The translations under genes and the position numbers were made by a program. From Rutidosis leptorrhynchoides (Eukaryota; Streptophyta; Magnoliopsida; Asterales; Asteraceae): a stretch of DNA of 64,000 nucleotides. The stretch covers positions 102,832,501 through 102,896,500 of the forward strand of contig NC_092333.1 of the NCBI RefSeq assembly GCF_046630445.1, in the 5' to 3' direction. Below, piece by piece: positions 39,423-53,876 of this stretch. A model generated the notes under the pieces. That model worked only from the letters and a program-made list of their open reading frames with translations, was not told the DNA's origin and searched no databases. The stretch's first letter is position 1. Each line of letters begins with the position of its first letter.

Positions 39423-41367
39423 CTTGTAATACTTTTAATATTTTCTTAGTCCCTAGTTAGCAGTCCGATGTTAGTGGTCCACAATTAGTTGCTCAATAAA
39501 ATAAATAAAGACCCCATCGTATTTGTATTGATCAGAATTAATCTCGACCCATGGTACCATGTTGTCAAATGACGTGTTGCGTACATAAAGTACCGTGTTG
39601 TCAAATGACGTGTTGCGTACAATCATGAGGTCTTATGATTAATCTTCTCGTGTTGTTTACGGGTGGTCCTGAAATATATAAAATTAAATCATAAGTAATT
39701 ATATATAAAATATCATATTAATTAGAAAAGATATGATTAATTTACTTTTTCTCCAAAAATTTTCGTAGCTAAACTAGCTTCGGATACCCAATCTTGTTTT
39801 AGTCGTAGTTTCTTCATTACAACTCCGTTTTTGTTGGTTCAACTTGCCACTTCCTTGGATCGAGTCAAATTTTAAGAATATGAACTGAAAATACCTTAGT
39901 TTATATTCTAAATCACAGGCTATAGGTCAAACTTTGGTGAAACTTATGAAAGTGATCATTTTCCATCATAAAAATAACATTTAATGATCATTTTTCTAAA
40001 AATACTTACACTTTGAGTTAAACCATGAAATTTTTATGTGTTAACATATTCATAAGAAATATCATTTTTCCAGAACATGAACTTCCAATTCAAAGTTCAA
40101 GATGGTTTTTAATTATCCAACCCAAAACAGCCCCCGGTTGCACTCCGACGACGTAGTTTCAGTTTTTAAGATGTTCTTTGTAAAACCAAGTTATATCTTG
40201 TTAAGTTAGCATATCATTATGATATATTACAGGTCTTGAAGTGTTTTAAAAGTTAAGTTAGAAGGATCTATTTAGTTTGCGAACAAGTTTGAAATCATTC
40301 AAACTATGTTCTTGTTGTTAAAATTTTACAACACAAAATAAGATAGCTATATGAATATGAATCGAATAAGGTTATGAACAAGGTTACTACCTCAAGTTAC
40401 TTGAACAAAGTTACTACAAGAGATAAGAACAATCCTAGAATCAAAAGAGTGGTGGAGTTGGATCAAAAGGTTGGAAGTAAACTTGTATAGTTGGAAGGAT
40501 TATTGAAGTGTTCTTGAAAGGAATTTCTTATGATGATTAAGGCTTATTTTTGAACTAGATCTTCATGGTAACTTGCTGAATTGATTAAGGGTTTAAGGCT
40601 TATGAGAGTGTGTGTGTTTAGCTAGGAAATGGAGGTAGAAAATTGTACTAGAAATGATGCCCATGAAGGCCATATAAAACGTGAATATGGGGGGAACATG
40701 GACAAAATTATAGTTTGTTATTTTGTATAATTAGTCATGCATACTTCCATTTTCTAATTACCTCATACCTAGGGCAGTAATATGGCTGATTTAGATGTTG
40801 ATTTGATGTGTGTATACCAATAGTAAATATGTATAGAAGCTGGGTATGATACGGGTATATATACCCTTGATATACGTATAGAAATCTTGAGAAAACGGAA
40901 CGAGGATTCAAATATAGCTATCCTTTGTAAATATACTTATATTGTTTTATGTATAAAAGCCCTTTAAAAGTGATTAAATACATATCTATACGATACATGT
41001 TTAAACATTATAAGTTTTAAGTATTTATGTCAAAGAACGTTACGTATAGTTATCGTTTTGAAAACTTAAGTTAGTAGTTTCAAAATATACTTATATCTCA
41101 TTGTTGTTAGTACACAATGAGATTTTAAACCATCCTTAGATCATGTTAAATATATAAAAATACATATATATACACAAACGTATAATTATCGTATGTTATA
41201 TAGTTCGTGATATCATCGGTCAAATTGGACGGTCAAACGTTGTGTAAAACTCTTTTCAAAAACATAAGTCTCAACAATTTAGATTGCTTATCATGTTGGT
41301 AAGGTTTAATTTATGTAAATATTAATCTCATAAGTATAAAACGATCAGAAAAATCCGGGTCGTTACA
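38427..41367 (-). repeat. 5' LTR of element B (2941 bp)
   Basis: Partner of 30066-33009; same TG...CA ends, with (TA)n at 39352-39420. It is followed by the second ATAGA. Confidence 0.92.
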
Positions 41368-41372
41368 ATAGA

Positions 41373-42881
41373 GCTCACTTCACATATAGGTAGATTTGAT
41401 GGACTTGTGTATAGGTCCAATTGGCACGGTTGTGCGTTTTGATTGGCCACCTTTGGCGGGGTACACAATTTGTGTGTACATTATCACATGCGGTATGATG
41501 TGGATTATATAACCCCAATGGCGAAGGGTTAACATTGTGATGCGGACTTAGATATAACCCCAATGACGAAGGGTAGTATCGTGAGTGGAATAATTATACG
41601 TATGTGTATATGGCGTATTTATTTGTGAATGTTATGGTATGAACCATCGAGCCGGTAGTGCCATAATGTGTGTGTGATAGGATGTGAACCACGAGCCGGT
41701 AGCATCGAGTGTGAACCACGAACCGGTAGCACTATAAAATAATTGATGTGAACCACGAGCCGGTAGCATCGAGTGTGAACCACGAGCCGGTAGCACTATA
41801 AAATAATTGATGTGAACCACGAGCTGGTAGCATCGAGTGTGAACCACGAGCCGGTAGCACTATAAAATAATTGATGTGAACCACGAGACGGTAGCATCGA
41901 GTGTGAACCACGAGCCGGTAGCATCGAGTGTGAACCACGAGCCGGTAGCACTATAAAATAATTGATGTGAACCACGAGCCGGTAGCGTCGAGTGTGAACC
42001 ACGAGCCGGTAGCACTATAAAAGAGTATGACTCAATTGCGTATGGTGTGAACCACGAGCCAGTAGCACCATAGCGTTATGGTTAACCTTGGGAGTTTTAC
42101 GCGTTGTTATATATATATTGTATACGTATAATGTTGTATTGACGTGATGTAGCTAACCTTCTGGTTGTAGCTTATTGGCATTGTTCGCAACGTTGTTTGC
42201 GAACTTACTATATTGTTGGTGTTGTTAGCTTGTGCTTAGTGAACGTACGGTATGCTAGGTTTAGCTTGCCTTATACTTGGATGCTAAGGTATGCGCTATT
42301 TGATTATTATTGTGGCGTGTCCATTTTATACATATATATGTATGTAGTATATTTTCACTCACTAAGCGTTAGCTTACTCTCTCGTTGTTTACATTTTTAT
42401 AGATTGCATGGATGTGGTGGCTCGGGTAAGCGCGGGGACTAGTGGACTTGCGTCATTTGCCTTAGAAGACTTGCTTTTGGATTTGATTAGGATTGGGTAG
42501 CGTGTCCCCAATCCCATGCTCGGTCTATGTTTTTGTATAAACTAATGGGTCGAAATAGTCACTTGTGGTATTTTGGGTCGATGTGGGCCCGGTGTCGTAA
42601 AACTCGGTTTTTATTATGAAAAACTCTTAGTTTAAACTATTGTAATATATTGTGAAAGTGTTTTGGTTTAAAAGTGTCGGGAAGCGGGTTTTTCGCCTGC
42701 GTGTGTTTGTAAACTGATCAGAATGTTTTAGTACATCCGGACGCTGTCCCAGATGGTTGGACGCCGTCCCAGTCTTAAGTGCTGGATGTCGTCCAAGCTT
42801 TTGGACACCGTCCAGATGGGCAGTTCCGGAAATCTTTTTTTATGGCACATTTTCGGATGGTTAACGGGTTGGGTCGTTACA
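41373..42881 (+). repeat. 3' LTR of element D, right portion
   Basis: Continues the D LTR after element B, from GCTCACTTCACATATAGG to GGGTCGTTACA. It holds the second minisatellite array (41680-42020) and the 3' cluster of GGACG-N-CGTCC palindromes (about 42738-42816). It is followed by ATCAG. Confidence 0.9.
41680..42020. repeat. 64-bp minisatellite in D 3' LTR
   Basis: Same half-units as 24549-24868, but with an extra ATCGAG-type half-unit near 41905, showing that the array has rearranged since insertion of D. Confidence 0.9.
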
Positions 42882-42886
42882 ATCAG

Positions 42887-44866
42887 TTTCCAACACTTCT
42901 TCAAAAACATTCATACTTTAAATTCGAAGGTTTCAGACTTTAGAAACTAACAATTTCCTTTATGATGTAATACAGATAACACAAAGAGATAAATAATTTC
43001 GGACGAGAATATTTATGAAAATATCTTCAGAAATATCGAAGATATTTATGATGATATTTTGGAATTTCTAAGATCGAAGGTTGATGAAGAAAGATTTTCC
43101 GCAAGATTTTAACATGAGTACGGAGCAAGATATTCGTTGAAGGTTTCATCGGATCCAGAATTACCTGGATTCTTTAAATATATGGTATAGTCCTTGTATT
43201 TGGCCTTGGTTTCCTTCATGGTTTGCTCAATTTGTTTTTCAGTACCAAATTTTCTATCGAGCGTTCCTAACACTCCCTTCTTTATCATCAAACTTTTGGC
43301 CCTTTAGACCATCTACAATTTTTCTATTTCCTTTGCATTTAATGTTACGATATCTGAATCACCGGTTATCAATCCGAGGTGGTTTCAGGAGAATTGTGTT
43401 TTTAGATGATTAAACGCTGATGGTAATATGGTGGAATATAAAAGGTTCTCAGTTAACGATAACGAAAGGCAAACTTATATATCAAAGTTATAATAAGGCT
43501 TATTCGAATGAAAGTCAAAGTTGATTTGCTGAAGCTGTGACAAAATTGGCTACTTTGGGAAGGGATTGCAAAGTTATTTTCGGTAATAACAACGCTAAAG
43601 GAGCTAGCACAGATACGTGTTAAACGTTTACACAGGTTCCGAGAGTTTTTCAGGTGCATATCTATTTGCATAAATCTTTCCTTCCGTGGATGAAGTGCGG
43701 TTGGTTCGTCCTCTCGATTGAGATGTTTTCAAGAATCATGAAAGGTTTGAACGCAGATTGTAATCGTCGAGATATAAATAAGGTTTAAGATGAGATCAAG
43801 TGGCAAACTTGAAGAAATGTTTAGTTTCATATTTTACAATCAATATTTTAATTCATTTTAATTGTCCAATGTTATTAGTCCACAGTCGATAGTCCACAGT
43901 AACAGTCCAATAATTCATATATAGTTTAATATATAATATTCGAATTAATTAATACATATCGTGACCCGTGTACATGTCTCAGACTCGATCACAACTCAAA
44001 GTATATATATTATTATAGAATTAACCTCAACCCTGTATAGCTAACTCGATCATTACTGCATATAGAGTGTCTATGGTTATTCCAAATAATATATATAGAT
44101 GCGTCGATATGATATGTCAAAACCTTGTATACGTGTCCTGATATTTAAAGTGCGTAAAATAATAACAGAAATTAAATGACGATAAATAAAATTGCGAGAA
44201 TAAAAATTGCGATGAATAAATTGCGATAAATAAAATGTAATCAGTTAGCTAGGAACAGTTAGCTAGGAACATTTAGCGTGGATTCTTAACAAAATTTCTC
44301 ATAGTTAATTTGTTTGTTTCTAACAAGTTTTATTTTGTCAAATGTTTTCTTCATTATAGCACTTGTTGGATTCTGATAGGTTAAAATCCAAATATGAAAT
44401 TGAATGAAAATGGTTATTCTGTGATGAACGGATTCATATATATGTGGATGTAAGTAGGATAGTAAATGACCATTGAATCAGATTCGAGGAATGTGTAGTG
44501 TAACTTATTAATGTGAAAACTAAATATTCCTCGGGTATTACCTACCCGTTAAAATATTTTCACCATTAACAGTTTGTACAACTGAATTCTTAAATTACAA
44601 TCGTTATGAAAACATATATATTTTCTTCAGATGTAATGTAGATTTAATGAGTTATTATGATATTAAACTCATTTGATTTATCGTTAGAACAAGAATATAT
44701 AATCTCTAAAACATTAGAGATTACATAATCATCATGAAGAACGAAGATAATTGATGTAGAACGATACGTAGAACGATGATTATACTCGAGGTACAGAATG
44801 AGATGTTGAGGCATGGATTGTTGATGGTACTGGTGTCGATGTTGGTGGTACTGTTGGTGCCGGTGG
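42887..44866 (-). other. Internal sequence of element F, right part
   Basis: Resumes F after D. No gag or pol domain was recognised. Positions about 43905-44150 are an inverted fragment of an LTR-A-like sequence (contains CCCTGTATAGCTAACTC and GTGTCTATGGTTATTCC, matching LTR-A around 3550-3650 on the opposite strand). Positions 44160-44270 are TTGCGATAAATAAA-type sequence resembling part of LTR G1/H. Around 44545 is the CCTACCCGTTAAAAT leader motif, and 44790-44866 is the Pro/Thr/Ser-rich tail of an acidic pre-gag ORF. The segment is a mosaic and non-functional. Confidence 0.6.
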
Positions 44867-45069
44867 TGTAGTGACCCGAACTTTTCCATGTTTATATATA
44901 TTAAATGAAATTGATATTTACATGATTAAGTGTTTTCAACATGTTAAGCAATCAAACTTGTTAAGACTTGATTAATTGAAATAGGTTTTATATAGACAAT
45001 TGACCACCCAAGTTGACCGGTGATTCACGAACGTTAAAACTTGTAAAAACTATATGATGATATATATAT

Positions 45070-45240
<171 letters not shown>

Positions 45241-47309
45241 ACATGATATTATGATAAGTAAGTATCTCATTAGGTATTTTAACAATGAGTTATATAAATA
45301 AAATTGAGTTTATTGAATTAAGAAACTCGAAATGATATATATAACGATTATCGTTATAACAACGTTTTACTAAATAGATATGAATCATATTAAGATATTG
45401 ATACACTATGTTTAATCATGATAAATGATAAGTAAACATGTCATTAAGTGTATTAACAATGAACTACATATGTAAAAACAAGACTATTAACTTAATGATT
45501 TCGAAACGAGACATATATGTAACGATTATCGTTGTAAAAATATTTAACTGTATATATATCATACTAAGATAATATATCATAATATCATGATAATGTAATA
45601 ATTTAACATCTCTTTAGATATAATAAACAATGGGTTAACAACATTTAACAAGATCGTTAACCTAAAGGTTTCAAAACAATATTTACATGTAACGACTAAC
45701 GATGACTTAACTACTTAGTTAAAATGTATATACATGTAGTGTTTTAATATGCCTTCATACACTTTTGAAAGACTTCAAGACACTTATCAAAATAATTCTA
45801 CTTAACAAAAATTCTTACAATTACAACCTCGTTCAGTTTCATCAACAATTCTACTCGTATGCACTCGTATTCGTACTCGTACAATACACAGCTTTTAGAT
45901 GTATGTACTATTGGTATATACACTCCAATTATCAGCTCTTAGCAGCCCATGTGAGTCACCTAACACATGTGGGAACCATCATTTAGCAACTAGCATGAAA
46001 TATCTCATAAAATTACAAAAATATTAGTAATCATTCATGACTTATTTACATGTAAACAAAATTACACATCCTTTATATCTAATCCATATACCAACGACCA
46101 AAAACACCTATAAACACTTTCATTCTTTAATTTTCTTCATCTAATTGATCTCTCTCAAGTTCTATCTTCAAGTTCTAAGTGTTCTTCATAAATTATATAA
46201 GTTCTAGTTTCATAAAATCAAGAATACTTCCAAGTTTGCTAGCTTACTTCCAATCTTGTAAAGTGATCATCCAACCTCAAGAAATCTTTCTTATTTATAG
46301 TAATATATCTTTATAATACAAGGTAATACTCATATTCAAACTTTGGTTCAATTTCTATAACTAAAACAATCTTATTTCGAGTGATGATCTTACTTGAACT
46401 TGTTTTCGTGTCATGATTCTGCTTCAAGAACTTTCAAGCCATCCAAGGATCCTTTGAAGCTAGATCCATTTGTCTCTTTTCCAGTAGGTTTATCCACAAA
46501 ACTTGAGGTAGTAATTATGTAAAAAACATCATTCGATTCATACATATAAAGCTATCTTATTCGAAGGTTTAAACTTGAAATCACTAGAACATAGTTTAGT
46601 TAATTCTAAACTTGTTCACAAACAAAAGTTAATCCTTCTAATTTGACTTTTAAAATCAACTAAACACATTTTCTATATCTATATGATATGATAACTTAAT
46701 GATTTAAAACCTGGAAACACGAAAAATACCGTAAAACCGGACATACGCCGTCATAGTAACACCGCGGGCTGTTTTGGGTTTGATAATTAAAAACTATGAT
46801 AAACTTTAATTTAAAAGTTGTTCTTCTGGGAAAATGATTTTTCTTATGAACATGAAACTATATTCAAAAGTCATGGTTAAACTCAAAGTGGAAGTATGTT
46901 TTTCAAAATGGTCATCAAGACGTCGTTCTTTCGACTGAAATGACTACATCTTACAAAAATGACTTGTAACTTATATTTTCGACTATAAACCTATACTTTT
47001 TCTGTTTAGATTCATAAAATAGAGTTCAATATAAAACCATAGCAATTTTATTCACTCAAAACGGATTTAAAACGAAGAAGTTATGGGTAAAACAATATTG
47101 GATATTTTTTGATCGTTGTAGCTACGTGAAAATTGGTAACAAATTTATATTAATCATATCCTAGCTAACTTATATTGTATTATACATGTATTCTAATATA
47201 TTATGTAATCTTGGGATACCATAGACATGTATGCAAATGTTTTGACATATCATATTGACCCATCTATATATATTATTTGGAACAACCATATACACTCTAT
47301 ATGCAGTAA

Positions 47310-49409
47310 TGTAACAACCCGACTTCATAAACCCAAAACGCGTACAAAAAAAAAATTTCTATGACAGTGCATCTGGACGGCGTCCAGAATCCTGGACGGC
47401 GTCCAGCTCAGAAATGTGGGATGGCGTCCAAAGTTTGGGACGGCGTCCAGCTCAACACAACTGGGACGGCGTCCAATCAATTGGGACGGCGTCCCAATGG
47501 CCTTCCAGCTACTGATCACGGGTCCAACTCACACGAGCGGAAAACCTGCTTCCCGACATTTTCAAACGAAAACCTTTTTACCACAAGTCAATATAAGTGA
47601 AACTAAGAGATTTTCATCATCAAATCAAGTTTTACATCAACGGGCCCACATTGCCCATTTTACGAGTTTCGTTCAAAAATAAAAGTTTCGACCAAATATA
47701 AGTTTAAGTTCCAAACGACACTAGAGCATGGTGTTTGGGGTTAAACTACCCAATCTCAGTCGAACTCCAAAAGCTAACACCCAAAAGCATCCCCTAACAA
47801 GACAAGCGGGAGATCACTAATCCAATTGAACGCTCTTACCCTTGTCAACGCCCGAGCCTATAAAAAAAAGGTAAACAACGAGAGGGTAAGCAAAGCTTAG
47901 TGAATGTAATAATTATACGAATACATATATAATTATTCCTACTTGCATACACTTACACAACCGCAAACATGCTAGCATACATCATTAGCTTATCGTCGCC
48001 ATAACAAGCTATAATTCACCAATACCCCCAAGCTAGCATAAAAACCGCATATAAATATAACTTGAATAATATAATATGCTTACAACACAAATAACCATGG
48101 TTAACCAATAGTACAAGGGAACGGCGCTCGCGAAAACGCCATCGGTGTTCACAAAATCCGTTAGGGCACTTAACACCTCGCACCACTAACCCCTAGGGTG
48201 GCACCTTAACACCTCGGCACTTCACCCCGAGTGGCATCTTAACACCTCGATGCTTCACTCATTATTTTACGGAGTGGTGTCTTGACACCTCGACACTACA
48301 CTCCTAGGTGGCATCTTAACACCTCGATGCTACACCCGAGTGGTATCTTAACACCTCGATGCTACACTCTTCACGTGAAATGTGGTGTCTTAACACCTCG
48401 ACACTACACATTTCACGCTACAACAAATAGATACATTATATACCTACGCATATAATTATTCCACTCACCTCAAAGTCTTCGTGTAAGATAACCGAACTTG
48501 CAACGTCAATGTAATGTACCTATTACATTTTAGCACATAATCAATTCACAACTCAAGTCAGTCAAGCAACTCACTCAACAATCTAGAGTCTTTTGACCCT
48601 AAGTGCATTCCCGACCCATTTTGCACCTTTAACCCTAATAATGGGTTAACTTCACCAAAAACCCTAATTCTAGCCATTTAAGGTCTTAACCCGCATTTAA
48701 ACACCAAGTTGACTCATTTTCACGCATGCAAGACAACCTAGGTCATCAAAGACCCATTTGACCCATTTCAAGGTCAACATACCCATTTGGGTCACCCACA
48801 ACCCAAATGACTCCCACTAACACTAACTATAGGTGTACTAGTGATCTATTAGGCCTTTAAGACCCATTTACACATTTCAATATTTCAAAACCCTAAGTTA
48901 GTCACCATTTGGGTCTTCATGACCCAAACTTACCCAAAACCCCCAAATCACTCATACATGGGTTTTATGTACAACATTAACCCAAACCCTAACCCTTAAA
49001 CATATTAACTAGAGAAATCAAGTTTAGGGCTTACCACCACAATCAAAACGAAGCTAACGAGGAGATTAACAACTTCAATGCTCGAGCTAGAACCCGAAAC
49101 AAGCTTCTTCCTCTCCTATTTGAGCTTTCTCATACTTAAGAGCACTCTCTCTCTAGAATTAAAGTAGATGATGTTTGGTGGTTGTGAATGGAGTAATGAG
49201 ACTACCAAAACTGATCTAGGGCTTTAAAATTCGTCCAAGAAGTAAAATTACCAAAATACCCATCTAAAATAATTAATAGCAAAAAGACATGCCTGCCAGC
49301 CATTCTGGACGGTGTTCAAAATATTGGACGGCGTCCAGGTCTTCAAACTGGGACGGCGTCCCAAATGTTTGGACGGCGTCCAAACCCAAAAAGAAAACAG
49401 GATCTTACA
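47310..49409 (-). mobile_element. Solo LTR E, relative of the D family
   Basis: A 2100-bp LTR with TGTAACAACCC...GATCTTACA ends and a target duplication AGTAA (47305-47309 and 49410-49414). The empty site is visible in LTR-A copies A1 (near 3578) and C. Orientation is opposite to D, because its left end matches the complement of D's right end. It carries GGACG-N-CGTCC palindromes at both ends (about 47371-47495 and 49307-49382) and a minisatellite in the middle (48167-48415). No internal region is present, so it arose by LTR-LTR recombination. Confidence 0.88.
48167..48415. repeat. Minisatellite in solo LTR E
   Basis: Seven units of CTTAACACCTCG followed by ATGCTACAC- or ACACTACAC-type sequence, spaced about 30-55 bp. 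On the minus strand the word GTAGCATCGAGGTG recalls GGTAGCATCGAGTGTG in the D LTR minisatellite, which lies at the same relative place. Confidence 0.88.
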
Positions 49410-50427
49410 AGTAATGTTGGAGTTAGCTATACAGGGTTGAGGTTGATTCCAAAAATATATATACTTTGAGTTGTGATCTAGCCTGAGACGTGTATACACT
49501 GGGTCGTGGATTGATTCAAGATAATATATATCGATTTATTTCTGTACATCTAATTGTGGATAACTAGTTGTAGGTTACTAACGAGGACAGCTGACTTAAT
49601 AAACTTAAAACATTAAAACGTATTAAAAATGTTGTAAATATATTTTGAACATACTTTGATATATATGTACATATTTGTTATAGGTTCGTGAATCGGCCAG
49701 TGGCCAAGTCTTACTTCCCGACGAAGTAAAAATCTGTGAAAGTGAGTTATAGTCCCACTTTTAAAAACTAATATTTTGGGATGAGAATACATGCAGTTTT
49801 ATAAATGTTTTACGAAATAGACACAAGTAAATGAAACTACATTATATGGGTGAATGATCGAAGCCGAATATGCCCCTCTTGATTGGTAACCTAAGAATTA
49901 GTAAACCGATCTACTAATTGACGCGAATCCTAAAGATAGATCTATTAGGCCTAACGAACCCCAACCAAAGTACCGGATGCTTTAGTACTTTGATGTTGTT
50001 TTTATCATGTCCGAAGAATTTCCCGGAATGATAGGAGATATTTTTATATGCATCTTGTTAATGTCGGTTACCAGGTGTTCACCATATGAATGATTTTTAT
50101 CTCTATGTATGGGATGTATATTGAAATATGAAATCTTATGGTCTATTATTATGATTTGATAATATATAGATTAAACCTATAACTCACCAACATTTTTGTT
50201 GACGTTTTAAGCATGTTTATTCTCAGGTGATTATTAAGAGCTTCCGTTGTTGCATACTAAAATAAGTACAAGATTTGGAGTCCATGCTTGTATGATATTA
50301 TGTAAAAACTGCATTCAAGAAACTTATTTTTGATGTAATATATTCTTATTGTAAACCATTATGTAATGGTCGTGTGTAAACAGTATATCTTAGATTATCA
50401 TTATTTGATAATCTACGTAATGCTTTT

Positions 50428-53400
50428 TGTAGTGACCCGAACTTTTCCATGTTTATATATATATTAAATGAAATTGTTATTTACATGATTAAGTGTTTCC
50501 AACATGTTAAGCAATCAAACTTGTTAAGACTTGATTAATTGAAATAGGTTTCATATAGACAATTGACCACCCAAGTTGACCGGTGATTCACGAACGTTAA
50601 AACTTGTAAAAACTATACGATGACATATATATGGTTATATATATAGTTAACATGATTTTATTATAAGTATGTATCTCATTAGGTATTTTAACAATGAGTT
50701 ATATACATAAAAATGAGACTATTAATTTAAGAAACTCGAAAACGATATATATAACGATTATCGTTATAACAACGTCTTACTAGGTACATATGAATCATAT
50801 TAAGATATTGATACACTTGGTTAATTATGTTAAATGATAAGTAAATATATTATTAAGTGTATTAACAATGAAATACATATGTAAAAATAAGACTACTAAC
50901 TTAATGATTTCGAAACGAGACATATATGTAACGATTATCGTTGTAACGACATTTAACTGTATATATATCATACTAAGATATATTATATATCATAATATCA
51001 TGATAATATAACAATTTAACATCTCATTTGTTATAATAAACAATGGGTTAACAACATTCAATAAGATCGTTAACCTAAAGGTTTCAAAACAACATTTACA
51101 TGTAACGACTAATGATGACTTAACGACTCAGTTAAAATGTATATACATGTAGTATTTTAATATGTATTCATACACTTTTGAAAGACTTCAAGACACTTAT
51201 CAAAATACTTCTACTTAACAAAAATGCTTACAATTACATCCTCGTTCAGTTTCATCAACAATTCTACTCGTATGCACCCGTATTCGTACTCGTACAATAC
51301 ACAGCTTTTAGATGTATGTACTATTGGTATATACACTCCAATGATCAGCTATTAGCAGCCCATGTGAGTCACCTAACACATGTGGGAACCATCATTTGGC
51401 AAATAGCATGAAATATCTCATAAAATTACAAAAATATGAGTAATCATTCATGACTTATTTACATGAAAACAAAATTACATATCCTTTATATCTAATCCAT
51501 ACACCAACGAACAAAAACACCTACAAACACTTTCATTCTTCAATTTTCTTCATCTAATTGATCTCTCTCAAGTTCTATCTTCAAGTTCTAAGTGTTCTTC
51601 ATAAATTCCAAAAGTTCTAGTTTCATAAAATCAAGAATACTTCCACGATTGCAAGTTTACTTCCAAGTTTTCTAAATCCATTCCAAGTAATCATCCAAGA
51701 TCAAGAAACCTTTGTTACTTACAGTAGGTTGTCTTTCTAATACAAGGTAATAATCATATTCAAACTTTAATTCAATTTCTATAACTATAACAATCTTATT
51801 TCGAGTGGAAATCTTACTTGAAATTGTTTTTGTGTCATGATTCTGCTTCAAGAACTTTCAAGCCATCCAAGGATCCTTTGAAGCTAGATCTATTTTTCTC
51901 ATTTCCAGTAGGTTTATCCAAGGAACTTGAGGTATTAATGATGTTCATAACATCATTCGATTCATACATATAAAGCTATCTTATTCGAAGGTTTAAACTT
52001 GTAATCACTAGAACATAGTTTAGTTAATTCTAAACTTGTTCGCAAATAAAAATTAATCCTTCTAACTTGACTTTTAAAATCAACTAAACACATGTTCTAT
52101 ATCTATATGATATGCTAACTTAATGATTTAAAACCTGGAAACACGAAAAACACCGTAAAATCGGATTTACGCCGTCGTAGTAACACCGCGGGCTGTTTTG
52201 GGTTAGTTAATTAAAAACTATGATAAACTTTGATTTAAAAGTTGTTATTCTGGGAAAATGATTTTTATTATGAACATGAAACTATATCCAAAAATTATGG
52301 TTAAACTCAAAGTGGAAGTATGTTTTCTAAAATGGTCATCTAGACGTCGTTCTTTCGACTGAAATGACTACCTTTACAAAAACGACTTGTAACTTATTTT
52401 TATGACTATAAACCTATACTTTTTCTGTTTATATTCATAAAATAGAGTTCAATATGAAACCATAGCAATTTGATTCACTCAAAACGGATTTAAAATGAAG
52501 AAGTTATGGGTAAAACAAGATTGGATAATTTTTCTCATTTTAGCTACGTGAAAATTGGTAACAAATCTATTCCAACCATAACTTAATCAACTTGTATTGT
52601 ATATTATGTAATCTTGAGATACCATAGACACGTATACAATATTTTGACCTATCATGTCGACACATCTATATATATTTCGGAACAACCATAGACACTCTAT
52701 ATGTGAATGTTGGAGTTAGCCATACAGGGTTGAGGTTGATTCCAAAATATATATAGTTTGAGTTGTGATCAATACTGAGATACGTATACACTGGGTCGTG
52801 GATTGATTCAAGATAATATTTATCGATTTATTTCTGTACATCTAACTGTGGACAACTAGTTGTAGGTTACTAACGAGGACAGCTGACTTAATAAACTTAA
52901 AACATCAAAATATATTAAAAGTGTTGTAAATATATTTTGAACATACTTTGATATATATGTATATATTGTTATAGGTTCATGAATCAACTAGTGGCCAAGT
53001 CTTACTTCCCGACGAAGTAAAAAATCTGTGAAAGTGAGTTATAGTCCCACTTTTAAAATCTAATATTTTTGGGATGAGAATACATGCAGTTTTATAAATG
53101 ATTTACAAAATAGACACAAGTACGTGAAACTACATTCTATGGTTGAATTATCGAAATCGAATATGACCCTTTTTATTAAGTCTGGTAATCTAAGAATTAG
53201 GGAACAGACACCCTAGTTGACGCGAATCCTAAAGATAGATCTATTGGGCCTAACGAACCCCATCCAAAGTACCGGATGCTTTAGTACTTCGAAATTTATA
53301 TCATATCCGAAGGGTGTCCCGGAATGATGGGGATATTCTTATATATATGCATCTTGTTAATGTCGGTTACCAGGTGTTCACCATATGAATGATTTTTATC

Positions 53401-53867
53401 TCTATGTATGGGATGTGTATTGAAATATGAAATCTTGTGGTCTATTGTTACGATTTGATATATATAGGTTAAACCTATAACTCACCAACATTTTTGTTGA
53501 CGTTTAAAGCATGTTTATTCTCAGGTGAATACTAAGAGCTTCCGCTGTTGCATACTAAAATAAGGACAAGATTTGGAGTCCATGTTTGTATGATATTGTG
53601 TAAAAACTGCATTCAAGAAACTGATTTCGATGTAACATATTTGTATTGTAAACCATTATGTAAAGGTCGTGTGTAAACAGGATATTTTAGATTATCATTA
53701 TTTGATAATCTACGTAAAGCTTTTTAAACCTTTATTTATGAAATAAAGGTTATGGTTTGTTTTAAAAATGAATGCAGTCTTTGAAAAACGTCTCATATAG
53801 AGGTCAAACCTCGCAACTAAATCAATTAATATGGAACGTTTTTAATCAATAAGAACGGAACATTTCA
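50428..53867 (+). repeat. 5' LTR of element C (LTR-A family, 3440 bp)
   Basis: It begins TGTAGTGACCC, ends GGAACATTTCA and is followed by GTTGGTATC, the start of the tRNA-Met primer site. Unlike A1 and A2 its TA tract is very short. Confidence 0.88.
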
Positions 53868-53876
53868 GTTGGTATC

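Larger units (their letters stand above)
30066..41367 (-). mobile_element. Tekay-type Ty3 retrotransposon B, both ends present
   Basis: An 11.3-kb element on the minus strand with LTRs at 30066-33009 and 38427-41367 and a 5-bp target duplication ATAGA (30061-30065 and 41368-41372). The empty site is preserved in the 5' LTR of D. The primer site TGGTATCAGAGC (minus strand, 38413-38424) adjoins the 5' LTR, and a polypurine region with GGGACGAAATTT adjoins the 3' LTR. Internal parts in minus-strand order are an acidic pre-gag ORF (about 37850-38236), then gag, protease, reverse transcriptase, RNase H, integrase and a chromodomain-like tail (about 37454 down to 33100). The element is complete in structure but broken, with about three breaks. 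I counted roughly 50 LTR differences by eye (about 1.7 percent), suggesting an insertion around 0.6-1.2 million years ago, depending on the assumed rate. Confidence 0.92.
23233..42881 (+). mobile_element. Non-autonomous, gag-only LTR retrotransposon D (TR-GAG type)
   Basis: Both ends and a 5-bp target duplication are visible: ATCAG at 23228-23232 and 42882-42886. The 5' LTR is 23233-25720. The primer-binding site TGGTATCAGAGC (initiator Met tRNA) is at 25723-25734. The internal region is 25721-29062, with a polypurine tract AAGTGGGGGAGAG just before the 3' LTR at 29063. The 3' LTR is split by element B (30066-41367). Without B the element is about 8.3 kb. It encodes a gag with two zinc knuckles but no recognisable protease, reverse transcriptase or integrase, so it must rely on a partner element. 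The gag is broken (about two breaks). The LTRs differ by a few percent by eye, so D is fairly young but older than B. Confidence 0.88.
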
